Source: Mnemiopsis leidyi (lineage: Eukaryota; Ctenophora; Tentaculata; Lobata; Bolinopsidae). From it: 27,661 nucleotides of DNA. The DNA lies in NCBI GenBank assembly GCA_000226015.1, contig JH152824.1, positions 155,791 to 183,451 on the forward strand, written 5' to 3'. The translations under genes were made by a program, and so were the position numbers. The notes below the pieces were generated by a model that worked only from the letters and a program-made list of their open reading frames with translations, did no database searches and was not told the DNA's origin. Below are positions 10,497-20,666 of the stretch, piece by piece. The number at the start of each line of letters is the position of its first letter. The first letter of the stretch is position 1.

Positions 10497-12434
10497 TTAC
10501 TCTTTCTCAGAAACGATAAGCATGGCTCTGTTGCCACCACCAACCACACTCTGAACACTAACATCACCGTCACTCACCAGCACACGCGGGAACGCAGTCC
10601 AAACGTTAAAGTTATCCATCTGCGCATAGATTGTCAACCAGCGGTACAGCTCGCTGCAACCCCCATCTTGTTGGAACACACCTGTGTGTCGCGCACCGTC
10701 AGGTAGTCGAAACGTCACGTGCACTGTGCCGGGTTGTACGTCAGCCGGCACCTCCGGCATTGCGGGCGCAGGCTCAAGTGTTGTGTCGGGATCAGAGTCG
10801 GGTTCAGGGGAGGAGGGAGGAGATGGGGAGGAGGAGGATGAGGAGGAAGAAGAAGGGTAGAGAGCAGCAGGGGACTCTAGGATAGGGGGTTCCTCTATTT
10901 TGAACATATCAGCTCGACTCATGCCGTAGAAATCAAAACTTTTTCTTCGAGTTCCAGAATCAAATCTGTAGCACGATGTAAAATCGTGCATCTCCTGAAA
11001 TAATTAAAGGCTTAAACTGAAGTTCATTAATTCTTCTATAAATTTATAAATCGAAAGAATCAGGCAACTTATAATCAAGATTTAAAATTGTCTAAAAATT
11101 ACCTTCATGAACTCCATGTGGGTCATGTAGCCCCACTGCTTTACCAGTTCTCCAGTGTTCGGATCTATGATGCAGATGCAGGGAAACTCGGTAAACTTGT
11201 AAAATTTTACAAAGTGTTCTCCTTCCAAGTTGTCTCTGAGAGGTATAGTTACTTAGTTGCCTACGATTCACGAATAGATGAAGGTATGGCTGTATAGGTT
11301 TCAATTTCGGTTTCAATTTCGGTTTCAATTTCGGTATATATACATATATGTAAACAAGTAAAGACTCAAGATACAAGCTAAATTGATCAGCTTGAAAGCA
11401 AGAATTTGTGAAATGTATATTCGAACCGGCCTCGAGTCAAAGTTGTGGCAATTTAAAAAAATGTCAAACCATTTCTGGGATTACCTGAAAATCTGCCAGA
11501 AAACAAAGTGTCTTTCTAGAACGTCTCTGACATCCTCCATACACCACAAATCTCGATTTAGCAGCTGAGATTGGAACACGTCTTTGTCCTGGTGAGAGTG
11601 GGAAACAGATAAGAGAGAGGAAATTAGTTGTAGTTCTTATCAGCTACTTTACATACTTGCTAGATCGATACTTGCAATAAGAATAATTTATAAGGCCAAG
11701 GGTGTAGGAAAGAAGGAGCAAAATATTCCGATACTTAACTGACGTCGGACAAGACTTCCAGCTATAAAGCGCTTTTAACAAATCTTCCATATCATGATAT
11801 GGAATGTACCTGAACGTTAACAAGCAGCCATTTCTTCCTGTTCCTGCCCTTAATCTTAGCAGTCTCCAAAGTCCCAACAAAAGAAATATCAGTAGGAGCC
11901 TTAAACATCGCCCCCAAATCCCCATCCTCGAACACAATAGAGGGTCTCTTTCCCATACGACCCACTGCAACTTGCTCGTTGATCTGGTCGGTAAAAGCAG
12001 CTATTGGAGCTCGGACTGCAGCTTCTTGTTCACCGAGCATCCCCGAACTTCGGCCCTGAGTGGGAGGTTTAGTCACGTGACGGCGGGTTGAGAAACGTGT
12101 CAGTAGACAGTATCTTCACGCAGTCTTCAGGCATGTGACATTTTTATTAAATATATAGATTCTCTTGTAACTTTCATCATTGTTTAACCGTAAAGTAGTA
12201 AATTTTACTAAAGTTGTAAATCTTAATTTAGTTGTACAAGTCTAAGATTACAGAAACGCTAAAATTGCCCGAACTTTGAAGTTCTAGTGAGTTAAGCAAA
12301 CTTACGACGGTGGGATCAAAGTAGCACCCGACGGCTGCGTTGATATCGTTGTCACAAAGTTTGAGGTACTTCATGGCCTCTGCCATGGAGCTGCCTGTAG
12401 TCTCTACAAACTGGTCTAACAAATCGGCGTCCAT
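10497..12434 (-). CDS. UBXN7-like p97 adaptor, copy A (UBA-UAS-UBX)
   Basis: Five exons in minus order: 12434-12306, 12055-11810, 11588-11485, 11235-11103, 10994-10497, encoding 369 residues with all phases consistent. Residues 1-40 form a UBA-like domain; AVRAPIA (~57-63) matches the UBXN7 motif after it. The UAS thioredoxin-like domain (~95-205) carries FKAPTDISFVGTLETAK, WLLVNVQ, LNRDLW, HFVFWQ and IIDPNTGELVKQW. A Ser run and acidic linker follow, then a UBX domain (~294-369) with FPR at 339-341, the usual p97/VCP-contact motif. Human UBXN7 links p97 to ubiquitylated substrates and cullin ligases; the UIM it uses for NEDD8-cullin is not visible here, and the protein is shorter than the human 489. 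It is tandem with copy B. An acceptor-like ctgcag lies 19 nt before the ATG. Confidence 0.9.
11297..11334. repeat. 12-bp tandem repeat, three units
   Basis: GGTTTCAATTTC repeated three times perfectly (11297, 11309, 11321) in intron 3 of UBXN7-like copy A. Confidence 0.9.
12072..12081. promoter_or_regulatory. CLEAR/E-box palindrome GTCACGTGAC
   Basis: A perfect 10-bp palindrome identical to the core of the vertebrate CLEAR element bound by TFEB/MITF-type bHLH factors. It sits in intron 1 of copy A, 16 bp before exon 2. Motif match only; function not shown. Confidence 0.2.
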
Positions 12435-12839
12435 TTCCGGGTGTGGAATTCGGCTGCAGGGGAGTTAAATGTACAGGATAAATTATCAATAATTATTTGA
12501 TGGAATGTTTTTTAAAATGAAATTACCTAAAAGGACAGGATCAAAAATAATTCGGACTAAAGCATGTCCCTTATGATTTGACATTTTAAACGATCATTTA
12601 AATATACGACTGCAGCTGAAACGGTGGTCCGCAGGACATCTCATCAAATAAGCAAAGTAATGATTATACAGGGAAAAAGGTTTAACTTATTGACGTATAA
12701 TCACATCTCATTCGCCAAAATGATTAACTTGATTACGACATGATTTGAAGTATGTCACTAATTGGCATTATCTTGATCATGTCAAGTTTAAGTGCTTCAA
12801 ATCTAATTTGCTACAGTTCAAATCGTAACCAGTACTTAC

Positions 12840-13156
12840 CATAATTGCTCGATTCTGTCCCTCCAGGTACAGAGGCAAGGGGCTGGGCAAGTGTGGCGTG
12901 TATACGTTCACACTTTTCTTCATTTTCCGCACATTTCCGTACTTTTCAGAAATTGATCCCACACTTATTGAGCTCCGTACATTCTTGACAACTTTTGTAA
13001 CTCCCAGAAATTCTTGGACAATACACAAACTATTTCCCCACAAATGTAAGAAACTAAAGTTTGGATTTGGACTGTATGAGAAGAGATCATGAAAATCTGT
13101 CACCTCCAGGAATCTGCCACCTCTATATAACTCTGTTTTCTTCCAGCACTCAAATG
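12840..13156 (-). CDS. Unidentified candidate exon between the UBXN7-like genes
   Basis: An open frame of about 105 codons on the minus strand, bounded by an acceptor-like actaacacag and a consensus donor ATG|gtaagt. The longer open frame extends to ~13175 before a TGA. The product contains FLEVTDFHDLFSYSPNPNFSFLHLWG and ends LPLYLEGQNRAIM; I recognise no family. It cannot be spliced in frame through the acceptor at 12454 into copy A, since phase 0 would give the wrong frame. It could be an exon of an unseen gene, a transposon remnant, or a chance open frame in AT-rich DNA. There is no other supported exon nearby. Confidence 0.27.
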
Positions 13157-13175
13157 CTGTGTTAGTTCGATACAA

Positions 13176-13662
13176 ATTTCACGATCCTGAAATCAATATT
13201 AAAATCTAATAATTCAAATTTCTCGACAATTACATTTCCAATAAGTGACATAGTTGATCACGAGATTTAATTAACACCTCAAAAAGATAGACATGTTAAG
13301 ATAAATCGTCATTATATCGCAACCGCAAGTGTTGAGTGCAATTTTTGACTAGTTTAACGTTTCTGTTAATGTTTCTGTGAAAGCATGTGCACAATGAGGA
13401 ATATGAGTCGGTTAAAACTGACAGATTTTTCGGGACCAAACTCGACAATTATTGAGAACAGCATAGTACATGCGTTCCGGAATTCAGATTATTCTCGTTG
13501 AAATACCAAGCAGCAGTTTAAAAAATGATACATCCACATCGAAGAAGCTTCTTGAAATTACATTATATGATCAACATTATTCACGTACATAAAAATCTGT
13601 ACAGTTGCAGATGTTTTAAACAAAATAAAACATCCATTTCAAGTTGAAATTACTTGATATTT
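13176..13662. other. Intergenic stretch downstream of UBXN7-like copy B
   Basis: AT-rich; no coding frame, repeat or regulatory motif that I can support on either strand. Confidence 0.6.
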
Positions 13663-16600
13663 TTAATCCCTCTCCTCAACATACAACATAACTCTATCAC
13701 ACCCCAAAAACCTTATCAAACTACGAGAGTCATTAGGGACCACAGCTTTAGGAAACTGTGTCCATATCACATGATCACTTAACTTCTTCCCGGACAGCCA
13801 GGAGTAAAGGTCGCTACATCGAGAACTCTTACCTAAGCGCGCATCATCTCGCGACCCGTCCGGTAACCTAAAGGAAATGTTTATCATGGTAGGATCAACC
13901 TGACTCCTAACAGGAGGACAGTCCGAGAAACTGTTGCAACTGCTCATGATCTCTCCGTTTACAATTCTAGTGGAACTGGAGGGTTCTGATGAGGTACATG
14001 CTGAAGAGGAGGAGGAAGGCTCTGCAGATGATGGGCCGGGTTGAGGGGAGGGAGATCTACTCCTCATCACTTCTTCTGAGTGCCACAGTGCGCTTGTGCT
14101 GGGACGAGAAGAAGGTAAACCACCGTTTGTTGCTGATTCCGTTATGTCGTTTAATATGCCTCTGAGAATGAGAAAAAGATAGCATCATTGATATAGGCTG
14201 CTATGGTGCCTATTGCACTTGAAGATTATATTGGAAGACCATATTTTCTAATTCCTGTCTTTTTACAGTACAGCTACTTGAACTTTATGAAAGCTTTAAC
14301 TATCATTAAGTAGTGATAAACATACGATAAACACGACTTGTTAAGTACAAACCTGGCTCTGTTGGTGCAGGGTCGCTTTGAGGGAGGAGATCGGACAGGG
14401 GAGAGAAGAGTAGCGAAGTTTTCAGACAAGAACAAGGTCATCTCCGATACAAACTCTTCCTTGGTGAGGAAAGTCCATTGTCTCATTAGCTCTCCAGTAC
14501 CTGGATCTATCACGCCAATAAAGGGGGAAGAGGGACAACTGTAGAACCGGAGGAAGTGTTCTCCTTCCATTGAATCTCTGTCAGATCGATGGTTGAAATA
14601 ATTGCAGTAACACAAGAATTTGATAAAATAGCTGTACAAAATAACAACTACAGTTTTCAACCTTGCAATGATCTATTAAAACGGCTTGTTGAATATTTCC
14701 TATTCGAAAATATTTAAAAATAGTCACCTAATTTCTTTTAAGTCAAATAAATCCTAAATCACTTTTGTTTGGGTATACATTTTTTCACTTGGGATTCCCT
14801 GGTCTTGTTTACCTGTATATTTGCCAAAATACAAAATGTTGATCAATCATATTTCTGACTTCTGGTTTACTCCACAAATCTCGGTTTAGGACTTGACATT
14901 GAAAATCAGTTATGTCCTGTGAAGGTTGGAACCGCGTTAATTTCACTAGTCATAAAGCAGAATGGCTTGATTAATACATCAACAATGAACTTATGGAAAT
15001 ACTAGGGATTATAATATATGAATAATTTGACAGGTACTTAAGGCAGGTAGTTGACAGGTAGTTGAACAGGTTCCTTATCCAAATTTATTAATCTGCCCAT
15101 ACACAATGAATTTTTCTAATGTAAATCATAAATCTTACCTGTATATTGACAAGCAGCCACTTTTTAAGACGTTTACCCCTGATTTTAGCTTTTTCTAGAG
15201 TTCCAACGAATGTTATATCAGATGGTGGTTTGAAAAGGGCTGCCAAACCTGAAAATTATATATCAATCTTAATTTGAATATATATTCATATCGGAAAGAT
15301 AGTACATGCACTTGAACAACGCCGCATTTATCATTACTAGATAACTACAACTACATGATTACTACATATCATTACTGCATAATTGCATGAAAAAAGAAAA
15401 CAATTCATAATCGTCGGTGGGGGAAGAATTGATAGCCTAAGGACAGGGTCCCTGCTAGTTTATATAATGCAACATTTTCTAAAAATCACATGTGTATGAT
15501 TCAGGCCCCTATCTTTAGACCTAGAGCTCCAAAATTTCACACAGTTGTATGTTATGTAGAGGAGATGGTTTGAAACAAGGTTAGAGCAATGAGAACCACT
15601 TGCTTCAAATGTTAGCGCAGTTGAAAGGTTTGAAAATGTGTGTTTTTGAGCAGGGGTTTGATGCCATGATGCACCAAGTTACCAGATGTATTCATATCAT
15701 AAAGATACAGTTACATTTAAGAACGTTTAATTTAACAGCATTTAATTTAACAACGTTTAATTTAACAACGTTTAATTTAACAACATTTAAGATAACATGT
15801 GGTTGACATTCGTTGTTTTTCAACAAACACTCTGTGATTAACAAATTTTTAACATAATGGCAGAAAAGATAAAAAATATTGGCCGTCAGTAGAAGGAAGA
15901 ATTATGCCGCTGGAGGAAAGGGCTCCTGCTAGTGATATTAAACATTCATTGTGTTTGCAATTGTTGTTGGAAGGGGAATAGCTATAATGGCCAACACTAA
16001 TGCAGCAACAATATCTAAAGAAGAAAATTGATATGTCATCCCATGACACTTTTTAAACTATTATTGCCTAATTTCAAATATTTTAGATTATTTCTTTTGC
16101 CACTGTAGATTGGCTCATCCTGGCATCAACCTCTTGCTAAAAAGGCTCATTTTCGACCTTTCAACCGCTCTAACTTTAAAATAAAATGATTCTTATTGCT
16201 TTAACTTTTTATTCTACATAACAAACCACCACCTGCTGTTTCAGAGCTCTAGGTCTTTAGATAGAGGCTCGAATCGAGGACATGTGATATATAGAAAAGT
16301 TCACGTTTTATATGTATAGATACCATTTTCATCTGTAAAGTTTAACTAACCATTGAGTTTCCTCTTAGCAAGAGGGTTTGTATACATTGCTGATGAGAAG
16401 TCCCTTTGACCAGGAGCGGCATCAAATGCATTAGCAGGTCGTTTGCTGACTCTACCAACCCTGACTTGCTCTTCCACTAATCGGTCTGTTCTGGAAGGAA
16501 TGGGGGCACGAACAGCTTCATCATCTTGAACAGAACTAGTGCTGCCATTAGAATGAGAGCCATTGGAATGAGGTTGCTGGTCAACAAAACATTCCACAGC

Positions 16601-16699
16601 CAGACTAACATTGTTATCACAAATTGACAGGTATTTTATGGCATCTTCTACTGAACTCCCAGTGACATCTACAAATCTTTTAATGGCATCATCAGACAT
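13663..16699 (-). CDS. UBXN7-like p97 adaptor, copy B (UBA-UAS-UBX)
   Basis: Five exons in minus order: 16699-16351, 15248-15139, 14916-14813, 14577-14353, 14161-13663, giving 428 residues in consistent phase. It has the same layout as copy A: UBA-like (1-41), EAVRAPIP (61-68), UAS domain (~117-240, with LAALFKPPSDITFVGTLEKAK, WLLVNIQ, LNRDLWS, HFVFWQIY, VIDPGTGELMRQW), a Ser-rich linker with acidic residues, and a UBX domain (~354-428). The p97-contact FPR is FPK here (399-401). No UIM is visible. Only two introns match copy A: the phase-0 one after WLLVN[V/I]Q and the phase-2 one after HFVFWQ, which flank a 104-nt exon in both. Intron 1 is 1.1 kb and holds a fold-back repeat. Paralogy with copy A is clear. 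The ATG is preceded by acceptor-like tctacaag two bases upstream. Confidence 0.9.
15387..16316. mobile_element. Fold-back/MITE-like element in UBXN7-like copy B intron 1
   Basis: Two inverted arms, 15461-15682 and 16110-16316, are complementary along most of their length with point changes and small gaps. Shared blocks include TTTAGACCTAGAGCTC-like and GTTGAAAGGT...GAAAATG segments and a GATGCCA(T/G)GATG block. Between them lie a minisatellite and a ~90-bp segment (15856-15950) that is a direct repeat of 15387-15476 just outside the left arm. No transposase frame is present, so this is non-autonomous if mobile. I could not identify clean target-site duplications. Confidence 0.6.
15713..15796. 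repeat. 15-bp minisatellite GTTTAATTTAACAAC
   Basis: About five imperfect units of (G/A)TTTAATTTAACA(A/G)C, starting and ending with degenerate ATTTAAGA units. It lies in the loop of the fold-back element. Confidence 0.85.
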
Positions 16700-17679
16700 A
16701 GCTTGTAGAAATAATCTATGAGGAGGAGTTCAGTTAATCTGTCCTAATGTGAATTGAAACCCAAACATATAAAATAATGGATAGTCGAAATTATTATCTA
16801 TATCCTAGTGATTTAGGGGGGGGGGGTGGTAAGATGACTAAAATCTGGATGTCTTTTCAAATTTTTACAATGACAAAAATAAAAGTTTCCCTGACAGAAA
16901 TAAGACTATCAAATTTGACCAAAAAGTTTTTACTCTGACCAAGGCCATAAGGAAAATTCGTGATACACTACACCACCAACCCTGTATAAGAATATCGTGA
17001 ACTGAATTTATTTGATAGAAAACGCCCTCATGTAAAACAATCAAGAAAGTTGCCAAGTTTTTTAATACTATTCGTTATTGTACTGTATCTCAACAAGAGG
17101 CCTCGATGGCTAGGGCAACAAGTCCCAGCCCTCGGCAGTTTATTCCCCTATCCGAGCTCAGCTGACCCTAAGGAAAAGGGGATTGGAACTAAAAACCAGA
17201 AAGTGTAAATACAAATCCATGTAATTACAGAGGGAGACGAGAACCGGATGTATAAACGGGTAGATTATAGGATGTGTACAGTGTACAATACAAAATTAAC
17301 TTACTACTGGGACAAATAAATATAACCCCGGAAACACTGGTTTTCTTCTCTACTTTATTTTTTCCTTTTTTCTTCCATTTTTTGTATTTTTCCATTTTTA
17401 CATTTTCTTTTCATAATTTTACTCTAAAACTTCCATTATGTCAAGTAACCCATTTTACAAAATCGATATGCATCTATACCCACTTTTTCAATATGACTAA
17501 TATAAGTGGAAGGGAATATTCCAAAATATGTAAAACAAAAGACAATTGGATAATAAACTAAAATCAATATCAAAAACAACAGCAAATTAATATACCAGCC
17601 CAGTATGGAAACAGTAAAAATAATTTGAATACTTTACTCAATTTGTGTGTACACATCATCCATTGCTCTAACCAGATCC
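16700..17679. other. Intergenic stretch 5' of UBXN7-like copy B
   Basis: No supported gene. Contains an 11-base G run at 16816-16826, a T-rich stretch near 17340-17410, and a small GC-rich patch at 17096-17190 that I could not classify. The promoter of copy B should be within its first few hundred bases. Confidence 0.55.
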
Positions 17680-18800
17680 AGAGCCGTCTTGCGCGCAGTA
17701 AGCTATAGTAGGTTAATAACCTACTGTCGCGGCCATCACGCGCTCTGATCTCACGCATTTCTGGCCTGGCAAATTTCGAAAAAAATTCTAGACGCGCATC
17801 GCCCGTAAAGGTAAGCTAGCAACATATTATATTATATTGCAAAGCCCCATTGCTAGTGTCGTGCATGCCACTTTTACAAACGTATAAAATTAACTTGTAC
17901 TCATATCGCGGCCATCAAGCGCTCTTATAATTATGCATTTCTTGCGCAACACATACATCACTGTCCTTGTCTGACTTTGTCCGACCCTCATTCGCTGTAA
18001 AACACTGTCTGAGCTTTCAACTAACCAGGTGCTTACCCCGCGCGCAAAAGGGCTTTGGTTAAAGCAATGCGTCATTGGCGAGAAATAAGGACGAGCGCGC
18101 GACGCAATTCAAAAGCATTCCAAACGAAACGTTCTGCTTTTTGTTCATGTCTGTCTGACTTTGTCCGACCCTCATTCATTCGAAGCGAATAAAATGACAG
18201 AAGGGTGCGCGCTGCTATACAAGGTTATGTTCAATGTTAAACAATTTTATCTCTGTGTGAGCTTAGCGCGACGCGAAATTAAAACGCGGACTTGACGAGA
18301 TGATATCCATTTAACTTTTTAACGAAACGCCAGGAGAGCAGCATGAAACTGCACGCGGGTCAAGTAACACCTCGACAAGGACGGACGCGCGACGCGACAG
18401 GGCGCGCGCAGCACGACTCATGCAGGGCGCGCGCAGCACGAGCCACAGGGCTATGTTGGCTTAGCTAGGCAATTAAGCTTTGAGCTGCGAGAGTCGGGTA
18501 TTAGTATAATACCGCGACGCGACAACAAGTTCGAACACGCAACCCTGAACCCGCAAAATAATAAGCACTACCAAAGCTAAAGCAAGGTAGCGTCACGGTG
18601 CACGAAAAGTATAAAGTAGTGCTTGCGTTTGCTGAACAAATAAATCCCTGTGCGAGCTTAGGACGGACGCACGTTGCATGACATTAAAATTTGACGCGGA
18701 CGAGATGATATCCGTCTAACTTTCTAACCAGGAGAAACTTTCTCGCCAGGAGAGCAGCAAGCTGCGAGCCGCGCGCGAGTCGGGTAACACCTCGACAAAT
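17680..18800. repeat. CpG-rich block of diverged direct repeats
   Basis: Visibly richer in GC and CpG than the rest of the window. A ~130-150-bp unit occurs at 18250-18379 and 18645-18800, both containing GACGAGATGATATCC, GCCAGGAGAGCAGCA and TAACACCTCGACAA, with part of a third copy near 18480-18500. A 26-bp sequence is repeated perfectly at 17968-17993 and 18152-18177. A CGCGGCCATCA segment recurs near 17727 and 17907. A 19-bp GC-rich unit repeats at 18398 and 18423. A 19-bp near-palindrome is at 17707-17725. Open frames here are short and unconvincing. Likely a decayed transposon or a satellite-like array. Confidence 0.65.
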
Positions 18801-19547
18801 TAAAATTACCATTTTAAATCCAGTACTGTACTCATTAGGTTTAAAAAGGGCCATTGTATAGCCACCAGTGAAATAAATGGTCCTAATTCTCAGCCTCACA
18901 CAGTGCCTGTCAGTAGATGCTGGCAGTACCTTTTTTACTTTAGTTGATCTGGTCACATTTACTGTTGTAATTGTTTAGATTATTTTATTATATTGATTTA
19001 AGAGATTTGAATATAATGTTTTTCTCTGAATAATTTGTTTTCTACTAAGCACATTTATGTCTAGGTCCTTCTGTCTGCTGTCACATTAAAGCAGTGGCCA
19101 TCACAAGACTGAGGAGGATGCATTACATTAAAGTAAAATTATTAGGATCCCTGACCAATAGAATAATATTGAAAGACTATTTACAGGTTGTTATCAGCTA
19201 ATTCCAAATGTTTATCATCTAGATATGCCCTGACATGTTATCCTTGTCAATCTTGCACACATATTGTACTAATAGACACAATCCTTACATGATTTCAGAT
19301 TATTTACACAACTCGGACACCTTTCCTTCGGGATACGTTTTTTACTCATATCAATATTTCCTTTACGTATGATGTGAAATAAATTTATTATTCTTTATTC
19401 TTATTGTAATTGGTAACCCTTGCATCTATCCTAAACAGAACAGATTCTCCTTATCAATGCATCCTTGTACCCTTCTTTGAACTGAGTGCACTGTAGAATT
19501 ATTTCTAAAAGAACATTCTATTAGGTTCTACAGTGTTTTAGTTATCT
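18801..19547. other. Intergenic region upstream of VPS36
   Basis: AT-rich with no open frame of note. Just before the VPS36 ATG are several acceptor-like ends (attag, tacag, tttag at 19523-19541), so a 5'-UTR intron or trans-splice site is possible. No TATA box can be defended. Confidence 0.5.
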
Positions 19548-20666
19548 ATGGATCGATGGATATGGGAAAATAAAGACAAGAGAGCTGCTGAAGAAAATCG
19601 ACAAACTATTTCACATGTACGTCTTTATGATGGAGAGGATAAAACACCCTTCGACCAAGGATCACTCACTGTTTCTACTCACAGATTGCTATGGAGTGAT
19701 GGGAAGCAATCGATTGAACTGCCCTTGAAGTATATAGTTAAGGTTGAAAGTCATGGAGCAAAGTTCACTAAAAGTGCAAAAGTGATTCTAACCTTAGCTA
19801 AAGCACCTCATTCAAAAATTCCTGGCCCTATTAATGAAAGTAAGTATGATTATATAAAATTATCATTTGTCAAAGGTGGCCATCAGGAGGCTGAATTATC
19901 CATCAAGAAATGCTTAGATGAAAAGAGATGGGAGAAAGGAGTGATAGCAGTACAAAACCAGCCAAGTTCACTCATGGGAGGTGGTCTTGTTCGTATAGAA
20001 AGACAAATTGAGTCTTCAAGAATTAGCACTGACCAGTCTCTTAGTACTGCATTTAAAGACATTGATAATCTCATGGTTAAGGGAAAAGAAATGGTATCTC
20101 TTGCTGAGCGCATTGCTCAAAAACTTTCTGATGTTAAAACAAATGGTGACGAAACTGTTGAATTAAAGTCACATTTGTTGTCAATAGGCATATCAAATCC
20201 TGTTACAAGGGAAACTCATGGCACTGGAACTTCATATCATAAAAGTTTAGGCAATGAATTGGCCAGAATGATCCATGGGCCTCTAAATGAAGCTGGGGGT
20301 GTTCTAAGTGTAAGTGAAGTGTATTGCCGCTATAACAGAGCTCGTGGAATTGAACTGGTTTCTCCAGAAGATGTTGTTAATGCTTGTAAGACACTTACTC
20401 CAGAGCATCACGGTATGGAGTTAAAAAAGTTTTCCTCAGGTGTTTTAGTGGTGGAAGGTGATAATTTCAAATATATAATGGACAATTTACTTCAAACAAT
20501 TAAATCTAATGATTGTTGTAATGCTGTAAAATTGAGTAACCTTATGGCAATTCCCTTGCTGTTAGCAAAGGAAAGGCTTCAAGCTGCAGAGCAGCATGGA
20601 ATTGTGTGTAGGGATGAAACTGATGATGGTATATTCTTTTACGAGAACCTTTTTTGCATGGCATGA
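19548..20666 (+). CDS. VPS36: VPS36, ESCRT-II subunit
   Basis: A 372-residue protein, near the 386 of human VPS36, in one uninterrupted frame. It is a core ESCRT-II subunit that recruits ubiquitylated cargo and membranes at endosomes and helps form multivesicular bodies. Residues ~1-135 make the GLUE domain (VRLYDGEDKTPFDQGSL, STHRLLWSD, YIKLSFVKGG), which in animals binds phosphoinositides and ubiquitin. Residues ~150-372 hold the coiled region and tandem winged helices: FKDIDNLMVKGKEMV, SIGISNPVTRETHGTGT, LSVSEVYCRYNRARG, SPEDVVNACK and LLLAKERLQAAEQHG. The C-terminal FYENLF matches human. Start fixed by MDRW versus human MDRF. The lack of introns contrasts with multi-exon neighbours. Codon third positions are AT-rich. 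A candidate polyadenylation signal lies at 20911. Confidence 0.96.
   Translation: MDRWIWENKDKRAAEENRQTISHVRLYDGEDKTPFDQGSLTVSTHRLLWSDGKQSIELPLKYIVKVESHGAKFTKSAKVILTLAKAPHSKIPGPINESKYDYIKLSFVKGGHQEAELSIKKCLDEKRWEKGVIAVQNQPSSLMGGGLVRIERQIESSRISTDQSLSTAFKDIDNLMVKGKEMVSLAERIAQKLSDVKTNGDETVELKSHLLSIGISNPVTRETHGTGTSYHKSLGNELARMIHGPLNEAGGVLSVSEVYCRYNRARGIELVSPEDVVNACKTLTPEHHGMELKKFSSGVLVVEGDNFKYIMDNLLQTIKSNDCCNAVKLSNLMAIPLLLAKERLQAAEQHGIVCRDETDDGIFFYENLFCMA

Noticed and set aside
10631..10885. Plus frame opposite the UBX exon of copy A
   Set aside because: Arises from the complement of the Ser/Glu-rich linker and UBX codons; no independent support.
17096..17190. Small GC-rich patch resembling a tRNA or tRNA-derived SINE
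   Set aside because: No convincing B box (GGTTCGA) and no cloverleaf can be drawn; the A-box similarity is weak.
17274..17561. 95-codon plus frame near 17.3 kb
   Set aside because: T-rich, low-complexity Phe-rich translation with no family resemblance; expected by chance in such sequence.
18684..18956. 90-codon minus frame at the edge of the repeat block
   Set aside because: It covers repeat DNA; the second copy of the unit has stops and shifts in the matching frame, so no protein is being kept.
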